NCBI GenBank assembly: GCA_965230265.1
Contig: OZ245999.1
Coordinates: 1,364,001-1,428,000 of the forward strand
Origin: JAJFKX01 sp965230265
GTDB lineage: Bacteria; Pseudomonadota; Gammaproteobacteria; Xanthomonadales; Wenzhouxiangellaceae
Length of the DNA stretch: 64,000 nucleotides
Reading direction: 5' to 3'
Below, in pieces: positions 27,111 to 35,262 of the stretch. Under the pieces are notes generated by a model, which searched no databases, had not been told where the DNA came from, and saw nothing but the letters and a program-made list of their open reading frames with translations. Positions within the stretch are counted from its first letter, which is position 1; each line of letters opens with the position of its first letter. Made by a program: the position numbers and the translations under genes.

Positions 27111-28805
27111 ATGCGAATAATTGTTTTCATGGCTGTCATGTTTCTGGTGATGTCGCCGGTTCATTCAGCACAGTTTGAGTTACTGCATACCGTTGAAGTG
27201 GGTAATGCGCCCCATGGTATCCGTATTGCTGATAATCATGCATACGTTGCGGTTTCAGGCGATGATGAGATTGCAGTCGTTGATTTGCAATCGATGCAAA
27301 TCAAACAGCGTTGGCCGATAGCCAAATCACCTTTGGATCTGGTGCAAACTGCCAATGGCTGGTTGGTGGCTCCGTTTCGTGATGAACGCTTGGTTGAATT
27401 GAGTAATGATAACGGGCAGTTGCTTAATGAATGGCCGATAGCCAGCGGACCCAGTTTGTTTACGCCCCAAAAAGTGGGTGACTTAACCTATATCGTTAGT
27501 GAGTTTGAGGATAGTTTTACGGTATTCGATACCGCATCCATGCAAATAGTAAAAAGTTATCCGACCGGTAAACGTCCCTATCCGGCGGATGTGACCAGAG
27601 ATGGCGTGCTGGCTTTTGTGCCCAATCGTGATGCCAATACCGTTAGCGTCATTGATTTGCTTAATCAAAAAGAGATCGCCAAAACACCGGTATGTGCAAA
27701 ACCTGAAGGGGGAGCTTTGACCAACGACCAGGTTTACTATCTGGTTGCCTGCAGCGGCAGCGATAAGGTGGTGTGGGTCAATACCGCCTCGTTAGAGGTT
27801 GAATTTACCACCAGCAGTTCCATTGGTCCGCGACCATTTTCCATAGCAATGAGTGAGGATGGGCTGTGGGCTTTTGTGAACAATGCAGGCAGCAATAACC
27901 TTTCAATTATTGAGGTGAAAAAACGAGCAGTTGTTGCAAGGATTGCGACAGGCGATCAGCCGATTGTGATGCGTGTAGCAGGGGATCGCTTATATGTGAC
28001 CAACGAAGTAAGCGGCACGTTATCAATTATTGCTATCCCCACTCAAACAAAACCGGATCAGGAAGCAGAGCTTAATGAGGTGGTGGTGCTGGGTACGATT
28101 CATGGTGAGCATAAGGACAGCGAAAAATACAGCTTACCGCTGTTATCGAAGTTGCTGGAAGCGACTGAACCAGATTATGTGTTGACCGAAATTCCACCCA
28201 ATCGTTTGCGGACAGCACAACAGGATTTTATAAAATCAAAAAGGATTCGTGAAGCACGTGTCAGCCGTTTCCCGGAATACACGGATGTATTGTTTCCACT
28301 GACAGATAGCTTGGATTTTGAAATTATCCCGGCTGCCGCCTGGAATACATCAATGAATGACTATCGCAGTCAGGCATTGGAAGACATCGAAAATGACCGT
28401 GAACGCAGACGAGACTGGGCGGCACACCAAGCAGCATTCAAGCAGATGGATCAGATGATTGGAGAGCGGGATGATGATCCATTGTTTATCCATACCGATG
28501 AATACGATGCGATCATCAAGCAGGGGTTTAGGCCTTATGACAAGTTCTTTAATGATGAGCTTGGCACGGGCGGCTGGACCACGATTAACCAGGCGCACTA
28601 TCGGTTGATTGAGCAGGCATTGGATGATCACAGTGGTGAGGGTAAGCGCTTTGTCATTACCTTTGGTGCTGCACATAAATATTGGTTTTTAGAACAATTG
28701 CGTAAACGCAATGACATTCGATTACTGGATGCCACGCCATTTATTCAACAGGCACAACAAACGCTTGAAGATGAAAAACAAGATGACGGGAGTGCTGAGT
28801 CCTAG
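27111..28805 (+). CDS. Beta-propeller protein fused to a TraB-like domain
   Basis: The 564-residue exported protein (signal MRIIVFMAVMFLVMSPVHSA) has two parts. Residues about 22-315 form YVTN/NHL-type propeller repeats (VGNAPHGIRIADNHAYVAV, PFSIAMSEDGLWAFV, VMRVAGDRLYVTNEV). From about 320 comes a TraB/ChaN-like domain: VVVLGTIHGEHKD near its start, DYVLTEIPPNRL, and FGAAHKYWFLEQL near its end, with conserved His and Glu. TraB-type proteins are implicated in pheromone shut-down and haem-related functions in other organisms. ATG 27111 follows AGGACG; an upstream frame to 26949 would add residues before the signal. hpt starts nine bases downstream. Confidence 0.7.
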   Translation: MRIIVFMAVMFLVMSPVHSAQFELLHTVEVGNAPHGIRIADNHAYVAVSGDDEIAVVDLQSMQIKQRWPIAKSPLDLVQTANGWLVAPFRDERLVELSNDNGQLLNEWPIASGPSLFTPQKVGDLTYIVSEFEDSFTVFDTASMQIVKSYPTGKRPYPADVTRDGVLAFVPNRDANTVSVIDLLNQKEIAKTPVCAKPEGGALTNDQVYYLVACSGSDKVVWVNTASLEVEFTTSSSIGPRPFSIAMSEDGLWAFVNNAGSNNLSIIEVKKRAVVARIATGDQPIVMRVAGDRLYVTNEVSGTLSIIAIPTQTKPDQEAELNEVVVLGTIHGEHKDSEKYSLPLLSKLLEATEPDYVLTEIPPNRLRTAQQDFIKSKRIREARVSRFPEYTDVLFPLTDSLDFEIIPAAAWNTSMNDYRSQALEDIENDRERRRDWAAHQAAFKQMDQMIGERDDDPLFIHTDEYDAIIKQGFRPYDKFFNDELGTGGWTTINQAHYRLIEQALDDHSGEGKRFVITFGAAHKYWFLEQLRKRNDIRLLDATPFIQQAQQTLEDEKQDDGSAES

Positions 28806-28813
28806 CTGTCATT

Positions 28814-29428
28814 ATGCTGCTTGATACGACTCATGATGCTGAGCAACTGCTGGCTGCCAGCAAACTGCTGTTTGATGCGGATACCGTTCGTCAGGCTGTG
28901 GACCGCTGGGCGTTGAATATTGGTATTCAGATAACGCCCAAATTGTCAGCAAAAGGCTCGAATAGGCAATTGGTGGTTGTCTCTGTGATGCGTGGTGGAT
29001 TAATACCAACTGCCTGGTTGGTCGAGCGCTTAAAGCTGCCTTTGTACCTCGAGTACGCTCATGTGACTCGCTATCGCGGTGGCACCCAGGGTGATGAGTT
29101 GGAATGGAAACAGCAACCGCTATTGGCATTAAAGGACCAATCGGTATTGATTGTTGATGACATCTTTGATCACGGCCACACCATGCAAGCATTGAAAAAC
29201 TGGTGTATCACAGAAGGTGCTAAGCAAGTCTGGACTGCGGCACTGGTGCTTAAACAGCATCAACAGGGTTTAGCACGTGACTGGCTGGATTTTGCCGGTT
29301 TAGATGTGCCCGATGAGTATGTTTTTGGTTGCGGTATGGATATTTATGAGCATTGGCGACATCTGCCGGAGATCCGCGCCTATTGTCCGGCAGAAAAATC
29401 TCCGCAGGAACCTGGAAAAACACAGTGA
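28814..29428 (+). CDS. hpt: Hypoxanthine phosphoribosyltransferase
   Basis: This 204-residue enzyme converts hypoxanthine (or guanine) plus PRPP to the nucleotide. Seen: a PRPP-binding motif VLIVDDIFDHGHTM, the catalytic-loop region with VMRGGLIPTAWLVERL, and the C-terminal PDEYVFGCGMDIYEHWRHL typical of HGPRT. Its stop overlaps the mtnP start by one base (TGATG), so translation is probably coupled. Together with MtnP it salvages the purine of methylthioinosine. Confidence 0.9.
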   Translation: MLLDTTHDAEQLLAASKLLFDADTVRQAVDRWALNIGIQITPKLSAKGSNRQLVVVSVMRGGLIPTAWLVERLKLPLYLEYAHVTRYRGGTQGDELEWKQQPLLALKDQSVLIVDDIFDHGHTMQALKNWCITEGAKQVWTAALVLKQHQQGLARDWLDFAGLDVPDEYVFGCGMDIYEHWRHLPEIRAYCPAEKSPQEPGKTQ

Positions 29429-30171
29429 TGGAAAAGCTGGGTTTAATTGCGGGTACGGGCTTTGCCGATTGGCTGGCTACGGGTCAACAGCATGTTATCA
29501 GCACGCCTTATGGTACTCCATCCGCAGCAGTGACGGAAAGTCGGATTAATCGCTGTCGGGTGTTTTACCTTCCCCGACACGGTAACCCTCACCAATTGGC
29601 ACCACATGCCGTGAATTACCGAGCGAATATACAGGCGCTGCATTCATTGGGTATTACGCAGCTTATAGCGGTTAATGTCGTGGGCAGTATTCACACTGAA
29701 TGGCCCTCGGGCAGTTTGATCGTGCCTGATCAGATCATTGATTACACCTGGGGCAGGGAACATACTTTTTTCGATGTGATCGATCGTGCTGAACAGCCCG
29801 TTGAACATATCGATTTTACCCAGCCCTACGATGAATCTTTGCGTCAACTGTTGCTAAGCGCTGGTCATGCAGCAGGTTTGCAAGTGTTTGCCGGTGGATG
29901 CTATGCAGCTACCCAGGGGCCACGCTTGGAAAGCGCAGCGGAAGTGCAAAAAATCAAGCGTGACGGCGGCGATATGATTGGCATGACCGGAATGCCCGAG
30001 GCCAGCCTGGCAAGAGAAAAAAAGATGCAGTTTGCCAGCATTTGCCTGGTGAGCAATCTGGCCGCTGGAATTGCAGATACCCAATTAAGCATTGAAGCGA
30101 TCATGAACAATGTTCATGCCGGTACGCAACAAGTCAAAAGCCTGCTGGATCAGCTCACCCGTTTGGATTAG
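29428..30171 (+). CDS. mtnP: S-methyl-5'-thioinosine phosphorylase
   Basis: A 247-residue member of the purine nucleoside/MTA phosphorylase family. It releases hypoxanthine and methylthioribose-1-phosphate. Family features are LIAGTGFADW at the start, a PRHG phosphate-binding loop, NVVGSI, and the diagnostic GMTGMPEASLAREKKM near residue 190 with VSNLAAGI just after. This GMPEA signature and the NLAAG in place of SNPA are as in the Pseudomonas enzyme that is specific for methylthioinosine rather than methylthioadenosine; a separate deaminase would be required. ATG 29428 overlaps the hpt stop. Confidence 0.85.
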   Translation: MEKLGLIAGTGFADWLATGQQHVISTPYGTPSAAVTESRINRCRVFYLPRHGNPHQLAPHAVNYRANIQALHSLGITQLIAVNVVGSIHTEWPSGSLIVPDQIIDYTWGREHTFFDVIDRAEQPVEHIDFTQPYDESLRQLLLSAGHAAGLQVFAGGCYAATQGPRLESAAEVQKIKRDGGDMIGMTGMPEASLAREKKMQFASICLVSNLAAGIADTQLSIEAIMNNVHAGTQQVKSLLDQLTRLD

Positions 30172-30212
30172 GCCTGAATTGACACTGGGTATTGTGTCGT
30201 AAAGGTGAATAT

Positions 30213-30236
30213 GCTGACGCCTCAGCGGGTTTTTTT
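30213..30236 (+). terminator. Rho-independent terminator after mtnP
   Basis: GCTGA pairs with TCAGC around CGCC, followed by GGG and a run of seven T. A second imperfect hairpin (GACAC/GTGTC) lies just upstream. Confidence 0.75.
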
Positions 30237-30377
30237 CCTACACTGTCAGCTTGTCTAAATCGGCCTCCAGCATTAATATGGTTATTGCTTATCTTGTGTA
30301 CGCTTCGTTAATTCTAAATAAAAGCAAGCCAGCACATACCAAGCAAAGCATTTTAATAATAATTACGGAGAAGAGGT

Positions 30378-31253
30378 ATGCAATTATCTAGAGCCATAAC
30401 GGGCATTCTATCGCTTTGTGCGGTAACCGCCGCCTACGCTGTTCCACCACAATTTGAATCTCTCGCGGCAGAAATCCGCGCCCAGCATGACGCAGATATG
30501 GTGCAGCGCAGCCAAGCATTTTTAGCGAGTGGTCCCAGTTTAGGAGTAGGGCCTACCTTAAATGCCCCCACCCCAACAGCAGATGAAGTCGGTGATGTTG
30601 ATTCATTTCGTGATGCGATGACGTATCTAGGGGTTATGCAAACCCAAAATGTATCGCTGCAGGCCGATTGCAGCATGGTGCCACCGGATTCTGGACCCTG
30701 TGTTGAACTGCCTGCTGATCTTTCACAAACAACGAATGTTGATGAAATGGATGTGGCGGTATTCGAATTACCCAGGAAATCCACAGATTCATTGATCTGT
30801 TTTACAGTCACTATGTTCAGTAGCTGGAACTGGCAAAATACCACTGGTGCATCTGAGTTTGCTTTGATGACCGTCAACCCCACTTTTCAAATTGAAAGCG
30901 ATGTGCTGAATGGTTTAATTGATCCCAATAACGGGATGCCTTTTAACGGTCAGTTATTTACCGAAGGGCCACGGGGGTTGAGCACGTTTTTTCAGTTTCG
31001 CAACCTCGAATCAGGCGATTTTGAATTCAATGCACCCAGGCTGACACGTAGCTGTAATGCTGGCTTGATCAGCAGGCGGGTACTTGCAGATGTGTATGGT
31101 TTAACCAATAACCAGATTAGGCGTTTTTTCAGACGTCCTATTACAGTCAGGTTTGGTGTCCGTGGAAATATATCCAGTGTCGATTCGGCAAACTTTTCAT
31201 ATGGAATCAGATTGTTTGGTGATCAGCCCGTTAATGACGACGACGATGATTGA
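30378..31253 (+). CDS. Secreted protein of unknown family with acidic tail
   Basis: 291 residues with a signal peptide (MQLSRAITGILSLCAVTAAYA). The mature part is rich in Thr, Asp and Phe with several Cys (CSM...PC, CF, CN), suggesting disulfides in the periplasm or outside. The C-terminus is a run of Asp (VNDDDDD). A strong ribosome binding site (GGAGAAGAGG) precedes the ATG. A terminator follows. No domain recognised; it may be a calcium-binding or surface protein, but that is guesswork. Confidence 0.7.
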   Translation: MQLSRAITGILSLCAVTAAYAVPPQFESLAAEIRAQHDADMVQRSQAFLASGPSLGVGPTLNAPTPTADEVGDVDSFRDAMTYLGVMQTQNVSLQADCSMVPPDSGPCVELPADLSQTTNVDEMDVAVFELPRKSTDSLICFTVTMFSSWNWQNTTGASEFALMTVNPTFQIESDVLNGLIDPNNGMPFNGQLFTEGPRGLSTFFQFRNLESGDFEFNAPRLTRSCNAGLISRRVLADVYGLTNNQIRRFFRRPITVRFGVRGNISSVDSANFSYGIRLFGDQPVNDDDDD

Positions 31254-31282
31254 TCTGCACCAATAAGCCTGAAATAATAAGC

Positions 31283-31319
31283 AAGGGCCGGATAGCGTAT
31301 AGCTCATCCGGCCTTTTTC
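31283..31319 (+). terminator. Rho-independent terminator
   Basis: GGCCGGAT (31286-31293) pairs with ATCCGGCC (31306-31313) and a run of T follows. The loop can form a small inner AGC/GCT stem. Confidence 0.85.
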
Positions 31320-31345
31320 TTTGGGCAACAGATTGAGCCGAGCCA

Positions 31346-31954
31346 ATGACCAACAACGACATACTTCGCCGAATCCGCTATATTTTTGATTTCGGTGACG
31401 ACAAAATGATGGCGCTTTTCGCCTTGGGTGGCATTGAAGTCAGTCGGGCAGAGGTCAGTGGCTTATTGAAAAAAGAAGATGATCCGGTTTTTATTGAATG
31501 TGATGATTTATCCCTGGCGATTTTTTTGAATGGCCTTATCACGGATAAACGCGGGCAACGCGATGGGCCACAACCACTGCCGGAAAAACGCCTATCCAAT
31601 AATATGATTTTCACCAAACTGAAAATCGCCCTGAACCTTAAAGCCGATGATATTCTCGAAATGCTTAAGTTAGCCAAATTTGAGATGAGCAAACATGAAT
31701 TGAGTGCGTTATTTCGTAAACAAGGGCATAAGCATTATCGGGTTTGCAAAGATCAGGCATTGCGTAATTTTTTGAAAGGGATGCAGATCAAGTATCGCAA
31801 AGGTGATATGGATTCTGACGAACAAACAAAAAACTGGAAACCAAAACACTTTAAATCGGCCGTTGATCAGCCAGAAGCGGCGGACCAAGAAGTGGATGAC
31901 TCAAAAGCTGATACGAAGCAAGAAAGTATTTGGCCAACAAACTTTGAGACTTGA
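31346..31954 (+). CDS. yehS: DUF1456 protein, YehS family
   Basis: 202 residues with two tandem repeats of the DUF1456 unit: NDILRRIRYIFDFGDDKMM, then NMIFTKLKIALNLKADDIL, each followed by a KEE/FRKQ loop and L.NFL.G. YehS proteins are small, soluble and of unknown function. The C-terminal 50 residues are charged and repetitive (Glu, Asp, Lys), longer than in E. coli (156 aa). It lies right after a terminator, so it has its own promoter, not identified. Confidence 0.85.
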   Translation: MTNNDILRRIRYIFDFGDDKMMALFALGGIEVSRAEVSGLLKKEDDPVFIECDDLSLAIFLNGLITDKRGQRDGPQPLPEKRLSNNMIFTKLKIALNLKADDILEMLKLAKFEMSKHELSALFRKQGHKHYRVCKDQALRNFLKGMQIKYRKGDMDSDEQTKNWKPKHFKSAVDQPEAADQEVDDSKADTKQESIWPTNFET

Positions 31955-32159
31955 ACCATAAGTATTCGATTAAATGGATTTGGTCATTTTTTCGAATAAA
32001 ACTTATTAGTATTACTTAGACGATACTCTAGGTAACCACATGGTTGACTCGCAGTTGTACCGGTTATTGTCAGCTTTTTGATTCAAATCAATAATACCCA
32101 ATAGTCTCTCTAATACCATTTTGTGTGAGCCACTATCTACGAGACTACTCAACTTTGAT

Positions 32160-32543
32160 ATGGGTAAAGAACATCCAAGTATCACGTTGTTGTCCAGGGT
32201 TGATATTCATGACTTGAGTGCATCCTCTGACTTGTTTTCGCAGGACTTCGTGTGGCATTACTTCAACCCCAAGTTCCCGGATATTCAAGGTGATTACTTC
32301 GGTATAAAAGGGTTGAAAAGTTTCTTCAAGTCTCTGGCCGGAAAAACCACTGGCACCTTCAAGGTTAGTTTTGTTTCAGCAACCCCCGTTGGTGAAGAGT
32401 TGGTTGTGGTCCATGTTCGCGACACCATGGAGTTTGAAGACAATTATATTGCCATAGATGCCGTGGTTGTTTGGCGCGTTGTCAATGGTCTAGTTACTGA
32501 GGGGTGGGACATACCATCTGCTTTTACTACGTTAGCGGCATGA
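32160..32543 (+). CDS. NTF2-like (SnoaL-type) protein
   Basis: 127 residues with a cone-shaped NTF2 fold signature: FVWHYFNPKFPDIQGDYFGI, then LKSFFKSLAGKTTGTFKVS, a central strand VVVHVRDTMEF and a final VVWRVVNGLVTEGWDI. SnoaL-like proteins bind small hydrophobic ligands or act as isomerases or hydrolases. An in-frame TTG at 32121 would extend it by 13 residues; no ribosome binding site separates the options. It is 107 bases upstream of the RetSat-like gene and may belong to the same small cluster. Confidence 0.65.
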   Translation: MGKEHPSITLLSRVDIHDLSASSDLFSQDFVWHYFNPKFPDIQGDYFGIKGLKSFFKSLAGKTTGTFKVSFVSATPVGEELVVVHVRDTMEFEDNYIAIDAVVVWRVVNGLVTEGWDIPSAFTTLAA

Positions 32544-32649
32544 CGCGTAGCAATATCAGACAAACAGGGACAGAAGGTGAACACATATACGGTTCTGCAA
32601 AGACGGTCGATATGTTTCTGCACACGGATCGATAGCGAGGGTTAAAACA

Positions 32650-34215
32650 ATGAGCAAAACCAAACATAATCAGTCACAAAACGAGTGGGGTGTTATTGTC
32701 ATTGGATCAGGTATGGGGGGTATGGCAGCGGCAGCGGCTTTGTCGAAAACAGGACACAAGGTTCTTCTTCTGGAGCAATATCATACGCCCGGCGGGCTGA
32801 CACACAGTTTCACTCACGATGGTTTTACCTGGGATGTAGGGATTCACTATTTGGGTGGGCTTGCCCCAGGCGACCCAGAAAAAGATCTGCTTGACTGGCT
32901 GTGTGCAGAGCCCATTGAGTTTGCATCGATGGGGGCAGTCTACGACACATTGCATGTTGGCGATTCTAAACCCTTGCGGCTTTCACGTCCCTATGAGGCG
33001 CAGGAGTTGGACTTCAAGGCACGTTTTCCGGAGGAAGCCGAAGCAATAGAAGGTTGGATGAATGCAATGCGTGAGGGGCGAGAGGCGCTGCTGACAGCGA
33101 TGTTAATACGGTCTTTGCCTGCGCCGTTCGATGCCGGTTTGAAGTGGTGGAAGCGCAACAAACTTGATAAATGGTGTGGCCGAACAACCAACGAAGTGGC
33201 GTATAGCCTCACAGATAATGAAAACCTCATTCGTGCGCTCACTTCGCAATGGGGAGATTTTGGAGGTCGTCCCAGTACAGCAAGCTTCGCTTTACACGCT
33301 ATGACAGTCGGTTCTTATCTGGAAAGCGGGGCATGGTATCCGGTTGGTGGTGGAGCTGCTTTTGCACAGCATATGTTGCCAACGATATCAGCGGGTGGTG
33401 GCGAGACACGCACCGGCGTGAAGGTGACATCATTGTTGATGGAAGGTGGGCGTGTCACAGGAGTTACCACAGCAGACGGAGAAACGATACGCTCTGGCAC
33501 GGTGATCTCGAACATTGGCGCTCGAGAAACAGTGGAGTGCCTGCTGCCTAATGATTGCGGTCATCAGGACTGGATAGAAGATGTCCGCGCGCTCAATCCT
33601 AATGTCGCTCATTTTAGTCTGTTTCTTGGTTTTGAAGGCGATATCGAATCTGCGGGCGCCACCAGATCAAATCATTGGATCTATCCTTCTGGCACTGTAG
33701 ATGCTTTATGGGAAGAAGCACCGAATGGAGCGCCGCCCGGTTTTTTTGTTTCCTTTGCGTCATTGAAAGACCCAGCGTATGACCCGGGTTCTAAACAGAA
33801 ACATGCAGGAGAAGTGCTTGCCCTGACGGACTGGTCCACAGTCGAACACTGGGCGATAGAACGATCGGGTATAAGAGGTGCTGACTACCAGGATTTCAAG
33901 CAATCTGTTGAGGATAGGATGTTCGAACAGTTTGAAAATTATTTTCCGGAGCTTGCAAAACTCGTTGTTCATCGTGAGCTGGCAACACCGCTTACCACGG
34001 TTAGTGTTACGAGGCACTATCAAGGAGCATTCTATGGCCTTGATGTTTCGCCGAAACGTGTACTTTCAGAAGCATTACGTCCTAAGACGCCTATTAAAGG
34101 GCTCTTCCTTTCGGGGCAGGATGTATGCTCCCCTGGGGTTGCAGGTGCGCTGTGGGGCGGAGTTTTAACTGCGGCCAATGTTGACCCCAAGGTGTTTGCG
34201 CATTTGCCAAAGTAG
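32650..34215 (+). CDS. FAD-dependent oxidoreductase, RetSat/CrtI-like
   Basis: The 521-residue protein begins with an FAD-binding motif (GSGMGGMAAAAALSKTG), then LLEQYHTPGGLTHSFTHDG and WDVGIHYLGG, which are landmarks of phytoene desaturases, carotene isomerases and all-trans-retinol 13,14-reductases. The C-terminal FAD segment GLFLSGQDVCSPGVAGALW also fits. It may reduce or isomerise a polyene or other lipid; substrate unknown. A metallo-beta-lactamase gene starts two bases after its stop. By eye this gene looks slightly richer in G and C than its neighbours. Confidence 0.8.
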   Translation: MSKTKHNQSQNEWGVIVIGSGMGGMAAAAALSKTGHKVLLLEQYHTPGGLTHSFTHDGFTWDVGIHYLGGLAPGDPEKDLLDWLCAEPIEFASMGAVYDTLHVGDSKPLRLSRPYEAQELDFKARFPEEAEAIEGWMNAMREGREALLTAMLIRSLPAPFDAGLKWWKRNKLDKWCGRTTNEVAYSLTDNENLIRALTSQWGDFGGRPSTASFALHAMTVGSYLESGAWYPVGGGAAFAQHMLPTISAGGGETRTGVKVTSLLMEGGRVTGVTTADGETIRSGTVISNIGARETVECLLPNDCGHQDWIEDVRALNPNVAHFSLFLGFEGDIESAGATRSNHWIYPSGTVDALWEEAPNGAPPGFFVSFASLKDPAYDPGSKQKHAGEVLALTDWSTVEHWAIERSGIRGADYQDFKQSVEDRMFEQFENYFPELAKLVVHRELATPLTTVSVTRHYQGAFYGLDVSPKRVLSEALRPKTPIKGLFLSGQDVCSPGVAGALWGGVLTAANVDPKVFAHLPK

Positions 34216-34216
34216 A

Positions 34217-35125
34217 ATGATGATCAACACTGAATCAAAATGTACAGAAGCATCCAAATCGAAGATAAAATCTGTCCATGTTTTCAGTACCGGCTCAGGC
34301 GCACAGCATAAAGAGCATCGCTATGGTAGCTGGATGCCGCGCTTGCTTTGGGTGCTGACATCTCGTAGTTGGGTGGATTTACCCATTAATGTATTCCTGA
34401 TTGAGCACGAAGATGGGTTTGTCCTCTTTGATACCGGCCTGGATCCGGCACTAAAAACTGACCCCAATTATATTTCGCAGGCGATTGGTCGTTTTTTGGT
34501 GGACAGGATATTTCGCTTTGAGATTATGCCGGACGACAAACTTGGCAAGCAGCTTGAGCGCATCGGCGTTGCGCCGGCGCTGGTCACAAAAGCGATCCTC
34601 TCCCACCTGCATTTTGATCATGTCGGTGGTATTGCCGATATCCCGCAGGCGGAATTATTGGTGAGCGAGCGTGAGTGGGAACAACTATCCGACCCGCATC
34701 CTGAGCATGAATGGATTTTACGTGAGCATATAGAGATATCGGGCGCAAAATGGCGGCCGATTAAATTTCAATCGATGAATGACCCGTTAATTGTTCCATT
34801 TGGTGTGGGCTATGACGTAATGGGTGACGGGGCCATGGTTTTATTGCCCACGCCTGGTCATACACCCGGATCAATGTCATTGCTGCTTCGATCTGTTGGA
34901 ATGCCGCCAATTCTCCTGAGCGGGGATCTGGCTTATGAAGAACAATCAATCATGGAAGATCGTGTGCCGGGAACGGGTGACGTCAAAATGCTGCGCGCAT
35001 CTTACGCCAAAATACGCGAACTGAAAGCAATACTGCCTGATCTTGTTATTGTCCCGTCACACGATGAAAAAGCGGCTCATGCATTGCGAACCATCATGCG
35101 AAATAAAAGTTCTGCAGTGGCGTGA
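34217..35125 (+). CDS. Metallo-beta-lactamase fold hydrolase, lactonase-like
   Basis: 302 residues with the binuclear zinc motif SHLHFDHVGG (HxHxDH), the downstream His in PTPGHTPGS, the bridging Asp in LLSGDLAYEE and the last His in PSHDEKAA. The order and the N-terminal PINVFLIEHEDGFVLFDTG resemble N-acyl homoserine lactonases and related hydrolases. No signal peptide. It starts two bases after the oxidoreductase stop, so the two are cotranscribed; the ester or lactone product of the first enzyme may be its substrate (inference). Confidence 0.85.
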   Translation: MMINTESKCTEASKSKIKSVHVFSTGSGAQHKEHRYGSWMPRLLWVLTSRSWVDLPINVFLIEHEDGFVLFDTGLDPALKTDPNYISQAIGRFLVDRIFRFEIMPDDKLGKQLERIGVAPALVTKAILSHLHFDHVGGIADIPQAELLVSEREWEQLSDPHPEHEWILREHIEISGAKWRPIKFQSMNDPLIVPFGVGYDVMGDGAMVLLPTPGHTPGSMSLLLRSVGMPPILLSGDLAYEEQSIMEDRVPGTGDVKMLRASYAKIRELKAILPDLVIVPSHDEKAAHALRTIMRNKSSAVA

Positions 35126-35262
35126 TCCATGCAGGCGTGCTGAGGGTGATTGCGCACGGTCGGTAGTAAGGAATGGGCAGTCGTAGCGCTCACAAACCGT
35201 TTGCGCGACTTAGGCTCGATTAGATTGTATAGATGCACTAAGTGGCACGATTTTTGTATTGA

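Noticed and set aside
32160..35125. The accessory cluster as a mobile element
   Set aside because: No transposase, integrase, terminal repeats or tRNA junction flanks it.
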